DNA of 64,000 nucleotides. Origin: G963675935 sp963719005 (GTDB lineage: Bacteria; Planctomycetota; Planctomycetia; Pirellulales; Thermoguttaceae). Shown here in pieces: positions 56,016 through 64,000 of this stretch. Both the position numbers and the translations under genes were made by a program. The first letter of the stretch is position 1, and each line of letters opens with the position of its first letter. The notes beneath the pieces are model-generated. The model had not been told where the DNA came from. It saw only the letters and a list, made by a program, of their open reading frames with translations, and did not search any database. Where the stretch lies: positions 186,001 to 250,000 of the forward strand of contig CAVRAR010000003.1 in assembly GCA_963719005.1 (NCBI GenBank). The letters run 5' to 3'.

Positions 56016-57702
56016 CGCCGTTCCTCCTCGCGAGCTAGTCGGGTGTTGTGCCGGTGGTAAGGTACGACGGCGAACGTACACCGGCTTGACGTTCTCGAAT
56101 CGACGTTCGATTATATCGCGTCTGCCCGCGTTTGCCAAGAACTACCGGCTTGCTGCTTTGCCCTCCGCAGGTTGCCAACCTCCGTCCCATTATATAGCAT
56201 AGACGCTTCATCGTGTTGATTCCGTTGCAGAGTTGCGTATCGGTTTTGACGCCAAGCCTTTGCGAATGCGGCCCCAGGCGGTCGCGGGAGATGAGTCGGT
56301 GGCACGCTGCCAGTGGGCCCGTTGGGGCGACATCAACGCCTTCTTCGGTCTGATCCTCGATAACGTCGCGGTGATGATCGTGCTGGTCGTTTTGGTTACC
56401 AGCGCCAACCCGGTTGCCGACCTGCGGTTTTCCCGAGAGTTCGTGTTCACGCAGATGATTCCCGGCACCGCGCTGGGGGTGGTGTTGGGCGACCTCGTCT
56501 ACACGTGGATGGCAATTCGCCTGGCCCGTCGAACCGGCCGCTGCGACGTGACCGCCATGCCGCTGGGGCTCGACACGCCCAGCACGTTTGCGGTCGCGGC
56601 GCTGGTGCTGTTGCCCGCGCTGAAAGACGGCATGACCCGATACGGAATGAACCACGGCCAGGCGATGGTCTTCGGCTGGCACACGGCCGCGATGGTGCTA
56701 TTGATTGTCGGCGTTTTCAAGTCGGTCCTGGCCCCTTTTGGCGGGAAGATTCGCAGATGGGCGCCGCGCGCGGGGCTTCTCGGCTCGCTGGCGGGCATTG
56801 CCTTGGCGCTAATCGCCTTCGTACCCCTATGGACCCACGTCGCCGCGGTGCCTATCGTGGGAATGGTTTCGTTGACGATCATCCTTGCGACCCTGGTGGC
56901 CCGCCGCACTCTGCCGGGAAAGATTCCCGGCGCGCTGGCGGCGGTGGTTGTGGGAATCGCAATCTACTGGCTTGGGGATTGTTTCGCGCGGACGCTTGGT
57001 TGGCCTGTCGTTCCGCCGTCCGTTCACCATGACGTCGCCGTGTGGCGAGCTCCAGACTTGCTGCCCGATTTTGCGTGGAACTGGCTCTGGTGGCAGCGCG
57101 TCGGCTGGCAGACCGTCACGGATCTGCCCGTCATGCTTCCGTTTGCGCTGGCGACGATCGTCGGCGGCATCGACTGCACGGAGAGCGCGGCGGCGGCCGG
57201 CGATGAGTACGACACCCGCGCCATTCTCTTGACGGAGGGGCTCGCATCGGTGGCGGCAGGGGCGTGCGGCGGTGTTATCCAAAACACTCCTTACATCGGC
57301 CAGCCCGCGTACAAGGCCGCCGGCGGCCGCGCCGCATATACGCTGGCGACCGCGGTTTTCATCGGCGCCGCCGGCCTTTTCGGATGGTTCACGCACCTGT
57401 TTGAATGGCTGCCGGAGCCGGCTGCGTTCTGCATCTTGGTTTTCGTCGGCTTGGAGATCACTGCGCAGTCGTTTCGGGCGACTCCCGAGCGTCATTTCCC
57501 CGCCGTGGCGCTGGCGATACTGCCGGCGCTGGCCTATCTGGTCCTCATTCCCCTGGACCAGACGAGCCCTCCGGCCCACATGGCCGTTGCGATCCAATCT
57601 CTTCGTTGTTTGGCGAACGGCTTCGTGGTGACGAGCCTGCTCTGGGCATCGACGTTAGTCGCTCTGCTGGATGGGAAGCTTCTCCGCGGCTCGGCTTGCC
57701 TA

Positions 57703-58735
57703 GAGCGGTTTCATTTTAGGTGTAGCGGTATCCGCAGTGTTGAAAATAGTTTCGGCACTCGGATTCCGTGAATTGGTCGAGGATGCTGCCGCAGAGTTTC
57801 CATAGCTTATCGACGGTCCGTTCGGCTCCGTCACGGAGCAACTTTTTGAACTTGGAAAACGCCAACTCGATGGGGTTCAGGTCCGGCGAGTACGGGGGCA
57901 GGTAGCGCAGCTCGGCACCGGCCGCTTCGATGGCTTTGCGAACTCCAGCCACCTTGTGGCTGGAGAGATTGTCCATCACCACGATGTCGCCAGGTTTCAA
58001 GGCCGGTGCCAGATGTTGCTCGACCCAGGCGCGGAACAGTTCGCCGTTGATGCCGCCTTCCACGGTAAGCGGAGCGATGAATCCCTCGGCCCGCAATGCG
58101 CCCAAAAAAGTCGTCGTCTGCCAACGTCCGCAAGGAGTTTTTTCCAGCAAACGCGTGCCGAGTTCCGAGCGGCCGTAGGTGCGGGTCATGTTGGATTTAG
58201 CCCACGTTTCATCGATGAAAACGACTTTGGCGGGATCGATCGACTCCTGCGAAGCGCGCGATGCCGCGCGCTGCTCAACCACATCGGGGCGATCCTGTTC
58301 GCTGGCAATCAGCGTCTTTTTTTTCGCGACTGCTTGAGCGCTTGGCATGCGGCGCAAAGCGTTCCCAGGCAAACCTCTTCGCCGCGCTCCCGCTTCAAAT
58401 CGGCTTGCAGTTCGCGCAGATAGATGTCGGGCCGAGCCGCGATCTTGGCGACGAGCCAGTCTGCCCAAGCATGCCACGCGGGCTGACGCGGAGCCGCCTT
58501 CTTTGGCGCCACTTGGCCGGTCTCGCGACGTTGTTGCTGGATGCGCCGTACCCAAGATTCTGAAACTTTGAAACGCAGCGCCATCACGCGCCGCTCTTCG
58601 TTCGTATCGCACGCGGCGAGCACTTCGCCGCGAAACTCCGCATCGTACGGTTTCATCAGGGTCACCTCCTTGAGTGAGATGAACCCAATTTACCGAGTTC
58701 GCCCAGAATGCGCTAGACCTACCGTGGAACTGCTC
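57703..58735 (-). mobile_element. IS630-family insertion sequence, copy 1
   Basis: 1033 bp, flanked by TA on both sides (57701-57702 and 58736-58737). Imperfect terminal inverted repeats: GAGCGGTTTCATTTTAGG at the left and, inverted, GAGCAGTTCCACGGTAGG at the right. One transposase in two overlapping frames on the minus strand. It differs from copy 2 at three positions I could see (58260, 58549, 58582). Confidence 0.95.
57716..58665 (-). CDS. IS630 transposase, OrfA-OrfB with probable programmed -1 frameshift (copy 1)
   Basis: OrfA (58309-58665) starts MTLMKPYDAEFRGEVLAACD, carries a helix-turn-helix (ERRVMALRFKVSESWVRRIQ) and ends ALKQSRKKRR. OrfB (stop at 57716) has the DDE catalytic core: Asp in VVFIDETWAK, Asp in DIVVMDNLSSHK and Glu in YSPDLNPIELAFSKFKK. 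The switch lies on eight A residues in the coding strand (58317-58324), giving an A-AAA-AAA heptamer in the OrfA frame; a -1 slip enters OrfB as KKKTLIASEQDR. Such slippage is known in part of the IS630 family. The fused protein is about 316 residues. It acts as DNA cut-and-paste transposase with TA target sites. Confidence 0.9.
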
Positions 58736-58890
58736 TAGGCATCGCGGCCGTTTGCAGCCTGTTTGGCATTATTCATTCGCCGTTGCAGCCCGCGGCGATC
58801 GCCCTGCCCCACCATGTATTCGCCCTTATGTCACAGGACGACGCCATTCGCTGTCAATCCCCGTACCATTGGGCCGCCGCCTACGCATTA

Positions 58891-59923
58891 GAGCGGTTTC
58901 ATTTTAGGTGTAGCGGTATCCGCAGTGTTGAAAATAGTTTCGGCACTCGGATTCCGTGAATTGGTCGAGGATGCTGCCGCAGAGTTTCCATAGCTTATCG
59001 ACGGTCCGTTCGGCTCCGTCACGGAGCAACTTTTTGAACTTGGAAAACGCCAACTCGATGGGGTTCAGGTCCGGCGAGTACGGGGGCAGGTAGCGCAGCT
59101 CGGCACCGGCCGCTTCGATGGCTTTGCGAACTCCAGCCACCTTGTGGCTGGAGAGATTGTCCATCACCACGATGTCGCCAGGTTTCAAGGCCGGTGCCAG
59201 ATGTTGCTCGACCCAGGCGCGGAACAGTTCGCCGTTGATGCCGCCTTCCACGGTAAGCGGAGCGATGAATCCCTCGGCCCGCAATGCGCCCAAAAAAGTC
59301 GTCGTCTGCCAACGTCCGCAAGGAGTTTTTTCCAGCAAACGCGTGCCGAGTTCCGAGCGGCCGTAGGTGCGGGTCATGTTGGATTTAGCCCACGTTTCAT
59401 CGATGAAAACGACTTTGGCGGGATCGATCGACTCCTGCGAAGCGCGCCATGCCGCGCGCTGCTCAACCACATCGGGGCGATCCTGTTCGCTGGCAATCAG
59501 CGTCTTTTTTTTCGCGACTGCTTGAGCGCTTGGCATGCGGCGCAAAGCGTTCCCAGGCAAACCTCTTCGCCGCGCTCCCGCTTCAAATCGGCTTGCAGTT
59601 CGCGCAGATAGATGTCGGGCCGAGCCGCGATCTTGGCGACGAGCCAGTCTGCCCAAGCATGCCACGCGGGCTGACGCGGAGCCGCCTTCTTTGGCGCCAC
59701 TTGGCCGGTCTCGCGACGTTGTTGCTGGATGCGCCGCACCCAAGATTCTGAAACTTTGAAACGCAGCGCAATCACGCGCCGCTCTTCGTTCGTATCGCAC
59801 GCGGCGAGCACTTCGCCGCGAAACTCCGCATCGTACGGTTTCATCAGGGTCACCTCCTTGAGTGAGATGAACCCAATTTACCGAGTTCGCCCAGAATGCG
59901 CTAGACCTACCGTGGAACTGCTC
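58891..59923 (-). mobile_element. IS630-family insertion sequence, copy 2
   Basis: 1033 bp, same orientation as copy 1, 155 bases away, again flanked by TA (58889-58890 and 59924-59925), with the same ends. Near identity with copy 1 shows recent transposition. Confidence 0.95.
58904..59853 (-). CDS. IS630 transposase, OrfA-OrfB with probable programmed -1 frameshift (copy 2)
   Basis: Same arrangement as copy 1: OrfA 59497-59853, OrfB to the stop at 58904, and the same run of eight A residues at the junction (59505-59512). It differs by Ile for Met in OrfA (RRVIALRF) and Trp for Ser in OrfB (EQRAAWRASQ). All three DDE residues are intact. That two copies have the identical frame switch argues that the switch is natural and not a sequencing error. 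Confidence 0.9.
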
Positions 59924-60028
59924 TAGCTGCCACGTTATTGCTCTTTCTGCGCGTCTTTCAGACGCCAGAAAAAGACCCGTCTTGCGAAAACTAGTTCGGC
60001 TGCGGCGGGCGAGCGCCACTCCAGAGAG

Positions 60029-61489
60029 TCACCCCGGCGGCTCAAACTCGGCGCAATAGCCCTCGTGATCGGAGACGCGGCCGTAGTCATCTTCGGTGAA
60101 CAGTTGGCGGGCCGATCGGACGCGTAACGCGCCCCCCCTTTTTATAAGAAGGTAATCGATTCGACCATCGTCAGCCCGGTTGAGACGCTGGGCGTTGGCC
60201 TTGAAGAACTGATCTTCGTATTCACGGCTCAAAATCGCATAGCCTTCCGTGTTCGCCGCATTGTTGAAATCCCCGCACAAGAAAGTGGCGGCGACATTCG
60301 GCGTCTGCTCGCTCTCGGCCCAACGGCGCAGCTTCTCAAACTGTTCCCGGAACCCGTTCTGCCACCAGCTCAGATGGACCGAGAAGACATTGACCGCGCC
60401 GAAATACGGGACATCGACTTGGACCATAACCACCTTGCGGGCATGTATATCGTAGACGTCCTGCGTCGTCGAGACATACTTGGAACCTTGCACGACAAAC
60501 GGATAGCGGCTGACGATCGCGGTCCCCTCGCGATATCGACCGAATCCGAGGTGGCTCCAATCCGTGTGCACCGAATAGGATTCACCAAGGCGGTCGCGAA
60601 TCAATTTCGCCGCGTTGGAGTTCCAGTCGCCGCGGCCGTTATTCCAATGCTCGCCGACTTCCTGGAGACAGACCACATCAATATGCAATTCCCGAATGGC
60701 CTTGACAATCTGCGAGAGCTTCTCGTCCTGGCGTTCTTCCTGGTAGCAGTGCAGGTTCAACGTCATGATTCTCAGGCGGTCGTGGCGAGCCAGGTAGTTT
60801 TTGCCGAAGTTGTTGTCCCAGTACTGGCGGCCCTTGGCCCGGCAGAATAGGGCGTACTCGACCCGGTAGGCGTCGCCCATGTGCAATTGGCTGATCCACG
60901 TGGCGCAGCCGTAGCGATTGGGATTGCGCGCGTCGCTGCCGATCGCGTGCCGCCAATGCTTGCGCCAGAGGAACGCGGGCGTATCGGTGAACGTCTGCCA
61001 ATGGTCCGTGGTCCAGCGGATCGAGACCTCTTCAGGTTGGAGATCCTGCCGCACGGCGATCGTAACCGGATAATATTGCTGGCCGGCGTTCAGGAGGGGT
61101 TGGAAATCGACGTTCAGCAGCGGGAAGTCGTCTCCGATGAGTATGCCGGAATCCGCGTCTATCGTGCAACCGTGACGGTCGGGGGGATTCCAGTAATCTT
61201 GCCCGGCGACATGGTAGTGCAGGACGAATTGAATGTCGCCGGGCAAGCAGCACCCCGCCGTCAGGGGAAAGGTCGCCCGAGCCTGCCAAATTTCAGAATC
61301 CTGGCCGCTCGGTCCGGCGTATTCGGCTTTGAGGGTGTGCCGCGTCCCATCCTCTCCGGCCCAGATCACTTCCACGTGCTTGTCGTACGCCAGATTCTGG
61401 ACGATCGGCGCGAAGATCAGTTCTTGCTGAGCCGTCTCGCCGTGTCCTGCAATCGTGTTCTTGGCGTACAGCAACTCGATAGGCGTCAT
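60029..61489 (-). CDS. Endonuclease/exonuclease/phosphatase-family enzyme with two N-terminal CBM21-like domains
   Basis: Intact, 486 residues, no signal peptide. The C-terminal half (from about residue 238) is an EEP fold with the full metal and catalytic set: N245 in TLNLHC, E277 in CLQEVGE, H372 in VHLSWW, D407/N409 in CGDFNN, D445 in RIDYLL and D474-H475 in SDHEG. The N-terminal half has two beta-sandwich units resembling CBM21: residues 20-112 (LIFAPIVQNLAYDKHVEVIW to FVLHYHVAGQDYW) and 135-235, which ends YWDNNFGKNY, the typical W-D-N-N-x-G-x-N-Y motif of glycogen/starch-binding CBM21. That suggests an enzyme brought to glycogen granules. Substrate (nucleic acid, lipid phosphate, sugar phosphate) unknown. 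Divergent from the PLD-like gene. Confidence 0.8.
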   Translation of the reverse strand: MTPIELLYAKNTIAGHGETAQQELIFAPIVQNLAYDKHVEVIWAGEDGTRHTLKAEYAGPSGQDSEIWQARATFPLTAGCCLPGDIQFVLHYHVAGQDYWNPPDRHGCTIDADSGILIGDDFPLLNVDFQPLLNAGQQYYPVTIAVRQDLQPEEVSIRWTTDHWQTFTDTPAFLWRKHWRHAIGSDARNPNRYGCATWISQLHMGDAYRVEYALFCRAKGRQYWDNNFGKNYLARHDRLRIMTLNLHCYQEERQDEKLSQIVKAIRELHIDVVCLQEVGEHWNNGRGDWNSNAAKLIRDRLGESYSVHTDWSHLGFGRYREGTAIVSRYPFVVQGSKYVSTTQDVYDIHARKVVMVQVDVPYFGAVNVFSVHLSWWQNGFREQFEKLRRWAESEQTPNVAATFLCGDFNNAANTEGYAILSREYEDQFFKANAQRLNRADDGRIDYLLIKRGGALRVRSARQLFTEDDYGRVSDHEGYCAEFEPPG

Positions 61490-61814
61490 GGTTTCTCCCG
61501 AACGAATCTGCTCCTATGCCCGTCCGGCAGCCGGAGAACTAAGGCCAGGCGGTTCGAAAAGCCAACGTCGGAAGTGACACATGCAAGTATAACCCACCGG
61601 CGTTACGTTGTCTTGCAGCGCTGCCTCAAGAAAACACGCTTCTTGCCCTTGGCTACTGGGGGTGGCTGGTGGATCCTCCTATGCCAGAATCGGCGATTTC
61701 CCCGATTCCACTATCAAGGAATCATGTAACGATTAGGTTTTGGCGCTCAACGCGATACCGGACGCGAAATCCCCTTGGCAACTGAAGGATAGGGATAGCC
61801 ACGGCGGGGGGTGT
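61490..61814. other. Divergent intergenic region between the EEP and PLD-like genes
   Basis: A gap of 325 bases. It should contain promoters for both genes; I see none that is convincing. CGGGAGAAACC precedes the EEP start. The PLD frame is open upstream to 61740, but those residues are not conserved-looking. Confidence 0.45.
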
Positions 61815-63410
61815 ATGGAGCATGCAGAGGAAGTTGCAGTGCCGCTTGAAGGTGAATTGAGCGCCAGCTTCGCGCGCTCGAATGAACTGGGAGAAACTTT
61901 CTCCCTGCGATGGGGGAGGATTTGCTTTCAGGTGTTCTGGGGGCAGGAAATCAATCTGAAGGCGATCCTCAGGGTGTACCGCAGCGATGGATCTCGCGAG
62001 CAGTTCATCAGCGATACCGATCCCTACGAGATCCAGTGGAACACTCATAAGCGCGCGACGCGGGACTTCTTTCTCCTCCCGTTTCCCTCCAAGCTGGGAC
62101 GGATTACGTGCGTCAAATGTGCTTACATCGTCCATTATCGCGGCCGATCGTTCCCGTCGCAGTACGAGTACATTTTCATTGACGGCTGTCATTTCGAGGC
62201 GGACTGCCGCCACCGCAGAGCGATAACGCGGCAGTGGGCGACGCCGAATCGCTATCGCACGAAGGAATTGGACGCCGGGCTGCTGCAACGCGACGTTGAT
62301 TGGCACAACTCGCACTTCGAGTCGCTGCAATTGGTCCCGAAGTTCACCAAAGGCTCGCCCAGCCATCCCTATCATCCGAAACCCTACATTCACAGACAAA
62401 TTGACGAGGTGATCCGGCGAAAATGGGAGCGTCCCGACTCCTCGCAGACGATCAAGGTGTGCGTAGATTGCATCGATGATACCGATTTTACGAATCATCT
62501 GATCTACGCGAGCACGCAGGGGGTCGAGGTGCAGTGCATCGTGGACTGGCGTAAGATGACCATGACCAACAGCGAGAATTACGCCCGGCTGAAACGCGCG
62601 CCGCTCGAATTGACCGGGGTCTTCTGCATGGCCAAAGACCCGCTGATCGAGGTTGCCCCGGACATGCACGCCAAGTTCATCATCTTCGGGGACGAAGATT
62701 GCATGTTGGGCTCATTCAATATCGCTTTCGACCGCTGGTGGGCGAACTGGGAATCGGGCATGACCTTTTGTTCGCGGGGTATCTGCCGCTTGCTCGACAA
62801 CGTGTTTCAGAGCATCCGCGGCGGCGTGATCCAGCCCTATGTCGTCGATCCTCTCAGCCACTTCAACCTGCTGTACACCTTCGGCCGTCAGTCGCTGGCC
62901 AACGGGAAATACTACCGGCCCCACCAGGCCATTATCGCCGCCATTCACCGGGCGCGGCGGTCGATCAAACCCTGCCTGTTCCTCATCAACGAACTGCGCG
63001 GCGAGTATCAGGACAGCGTTATCGACGCACTTCTTCAGGCACAGCGACGGGGCGTTGACGTCCACGTGATTGTGAACGGGCATCTGGCGCATCCCGGCGA
63101 CCCGGGGAGAGAGTATACCTTGCAGGAAGAATTGGAGCGGCCGCTGCAGTCGGCCGTGGCGAACTTGAGACGCGGCGGCATCCCGGTGGGATTGACCTAC
63201 GGCCTGAACGACCACCGCGTCCCGTATTGCCCGCTGCACCCCAAGTATTGTATCATTGACGACTACATTGTGCTCGACGGCAGCTTCAACTGGTACAATA
63301 CCTCCACCTTCTCGCACGATCTGCTGATCGTCGCGGCCAATGCGGATGTTGCACAATCGTACCTGTTCGAGTTTCAGCAAATCTCGCGCCGCTTGCGCGT
63401 GTTTTATTGA
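61815..63410 (+). CDS. Phospholipase D-like protein with two HKD motifs
   Basis: Intact, 531 residues from ATG 61815 (MEHAEEVAVPLEGELSASFA). Two HxK(x4)D-type motifs: H285-A-K287-x5-D293 (MHAKFIIFGDEDCMLGSFNI) and H475-P-K477-x4-D482 (LHPKYCIIDDYIVLDGSFNW), each followed by G-S-F-N, so the two-lobed active site is complete. The N-terminal 130 residues form a beta-rich domain (SLRWGRICFQVFWGQEINLK, FLLPFPSKLGRITCVKCAYI) that may be a carbohydrate-binding or related sandwich, but this is uncertain. No signal peptide or helix is seen. The PLD superfamily includes lipases, nucleases and synthases; no choice can be made here. Divergent from the CBM21-EEP gene and 56 bases before the aldolase. Confidence 0.82.
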   Translation: MEHAEEVAVPLEGELSASFARSNELGETFSLRWGRICFQVFWGQEINLKAILRVYRSDGSREQFISDTDPYEIQWNTHKRATRDFFLLPFPSKLGRITCVKCAYIVHYRGRSFPSQYEYIFIDGCHFEADCRHRRAITRQWATPNRYRTKELDAGLLQRDVDWHNSHFESLQLVPKFTKGSPSHPYHPKPYIHRQIDEVIRRKWERPDSSQTIKVCVDCIDDTDFTNHLIYASTQGVEVQCIVDWRKMTMTNSENYARLKRAPLELTGVFCMAKDPLIEVAPDMHAKFIIFGDEDCMLGSFNIAFDRWWANWESGMTFCSRGICRLLDNVFQSIRGGVIQPYVVDPLSHFNLLYTFGRQSLANGKYYRPHQAIIAAIHRARRSIKPCLFLINELRGEYQDSVIDALLQAQRRGVDVHVIVNGHLAHPGDPGREYTLQEELERPLQSAVANLRRGGIPVGLTYGLNDHRVPYCPLHPKYCIIDDYIVLDGSFNWYNTSTFSHDLLIVAANADVAQSYLFEFQQISRRLRVFY

Positions 63411-63466
63411 CCGACGCAGAAACAACGCAGTACAGACTGGCAGCGGCCAGTCAAGGAGACATTAAG

Positions 63467-64000
63467 ATGGGTCAGCCGGAGCTTGTAAACACGATCGAAG
63501 CCATGATGCAGGCCGGCAAGGGCCTGCTGGCCATGGACGAAAGCAATCCGACCTGCCACGGGCGATTTGTGAAACTTGGGATTCCGCAAACCGTGGAAGC
63601 CCGCCGGGCCTGGCGAGAGTTGATTCTGACCACGCCCAAGTTGGGCGAATCGATCAGCGGGGCCATTTTGTACGACGAAACCATACGGCAAGCGAAAACG
63701 GATGGCACCCCTTTCCTCCGGCTCTTGACCGACGCGGGGATCGTTCCAGGCATCAAGGTGGACGCCGGCACAAAGGACCTGGCCGGTCATCCGGGCGAAA
63801 AAGTCAGCGAGGGCCTGGACGGCCTGCGGGAACGCCTTGCGGAATACCGGCAAATGGGGGCCAAATTCGCCAAGTGGCGGGCGGTAATCACGATCGGCGA
63901 GGGAATTCCCAGCCGTGCATGTCTCGAAGCCAACGCCCACGTCCTGGCACGCTATGCCGCTCTGTGCCAGGAAGCGGGTCTGGTGCCCATCGTCGAACCC
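63467..64000 (+). CDS. Fructose-bisphosphate aldolase, class I, 3' truncated by the window
   Basis: Reversibly cleaves fructose 1,6-bisphosphate using a Schiff-base lysine. Strong ribosome site TCAAGGAGAC before ATG 63467. The 178 residues present match class I: AGKGLLAMDESNPTCHGRFV, ISGAILYDETIRQ, GIVPGIKVDAGTKDLAGHPG and GAKFAKWRAVITIGEGIPS (K-W-R is diagnostic), ending GLVPIVEP. The Schiff-base lysine lies beyond the window end. It follows the PLD-like gene closely and may be cotranscribed with it. Confidence 0.95.
   Translation, partial: MGQPELVNTIEAMMQAGKGLLAMDESNPTCHGRFVKLGIPQTVEARRAWRELILTTPKLGESISGAILYDETIRQAKTDGTPFLRLLTDAGIVPGIKVDAGTKDLAGHPGEKVSEGLDGLRERLAEYRQMGAKFAKWRAVITIGEGIPSRACLEANAHVLARYAALCQEAGLVPIVEP

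Larger units (their letters stand above)
56266..59994 (+). pseudogene. NCS2-like purine/uracil-type permease split by two IS630 elements
   Basis: A polytopic transporter: WGDINAFFGLILDNVAVMIV, helices such as GMVSLTIILATLVARRTLP, GGIDCTESAAAAGDEYDTRA (resembling the family's substrate-binding block) and NTPYIGQPAYKAAGGRAAYT. ATG 56266 is chosen; TTG 56233 would add 11 residues. The frame meets an insertion at codon CTA (57700-57702). Removing 57703-58737 and 58891-59925, i.e. each element with one TA, gives a continuous frame: CLGIAAVCSLFGIIHSPLQP, then AAAYALAATLLLFLRVFQT and stop TAG at 59992. The restored protein is 552 residues and gains the last two membrane helices. The present gene encodes a truncated protein ending in IS-derived residues. 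Confidence 0.85.

Noticed and set aside
56172..56198. Promoter TTGCCA/TATAGC for the NCS2-like permease
   Set aside because: Spacer is only 15 bases and the match is weak; not enough to call.
58904..60019. Upstream extension of IS630 OrfB in copy 2 to 60019
   Set aside because: The extra residues lie outside the element and in the frame opposite OrfA; copy 1 lacks them. The natural product is the OrfA-OrfB fusion.
1..64000. tRNA, rRNA or riboswitch
   Set aside because: Looked for tRNA-like GTTCGA/CCA arrangements and long conserved rRNA blocks in the gene-free gaps; none was convincing by eye.

Overview
The window looks like a piece of a high-GC planctomycete chromosome, most likely from the Pirellulales or a relative, and probably from a draft or metagenomic assembly. 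Evidence for the group: a secreted protein carrying the planctomycete extracellular N-terminal motif (RAECLESRQLLS), three proteins with PEP-CTERM sorting signals, a DUF4175-like membrane protein, WXG100/FtsK-type ATPase genes, and intergenic DNA crowded with short palindromic repeats. No rRNA or tRNA gene was recognised.

Layout. 1-7.2 kb: end of proC, a conserved hypothetical, an EF-P paralogue (EfpL/YeiP type), then a compact type VII secretion-like locus (WXG100 protein, coiled-coil partner, second WXG100-like protein, EccC-like ATPase with two membrane helices). 7.2-8.7 kb: a VapBC-like toxin-antitoxin pair and two zinc-ribbon proteins. 9-17 kb, minus strand: xseA, a DUF374 acyltransferase, dapF, a small conserved protein, an AsmA-like protein and a membrane glycosyltransferase. 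17.4-24.9 kb: an NCS1-like permease, a LysM protein, hemD, a HIT protein and a DUF4175-like protein with a 63-bp minisatellite. 25-31.5 kb: a Tat-exported sugar isomerase-like protein, a GH29 alpha-L-fucosidase and a GH106 alpha-L-rhamnosidase-like enzyme, suggesting use of fucose- and rhamnose-containing polysaccharides. 31.8-33.9 kb: a TIGR00300 (ornithine cyclodeaminase-type) gene next to an amidinotransferase-fold arginine hydrolase, i.e. a split version of the cyanobacterial AgrE/ArgZ enzyme.

34-52.5 kb holds surface proteins: an Ig-repeat protein, two tandem paralogues combining a papain-like protease, beta-strand repeats, a dockerin-like module and PEP-CTERM, and a 2604-residue PEP-CTERM beta-repeat protein preceded by two homologous AT-rich promoter modules. 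Then come a secreted clan GH-D-like hydrolase, two small membrane proteins, and an NCS2-like permease gene broken by two nearly identical IS630-family elements; removing both, with one TA each, restores the permease frame to its stop. 60-64 kb has a divergent pair (an endonuclease/exonuclease/phosphatase enzyme with two CBM21-like domains, and a two-HKD phospholipase D-like protein) followed by a class I fructose-bisphosphate aldolase cut by the window end.

Two cautions. Many genes in the first 34 kb are broken by one- or two-base frame changes while protein similarity runs straight through; I read most as sequence errors, but this is inference. Several families of palindromic elements are scattered between genes, and two repeat-derived segments sit in frame inside coding regions (xseA and the EccC-like ATPase).
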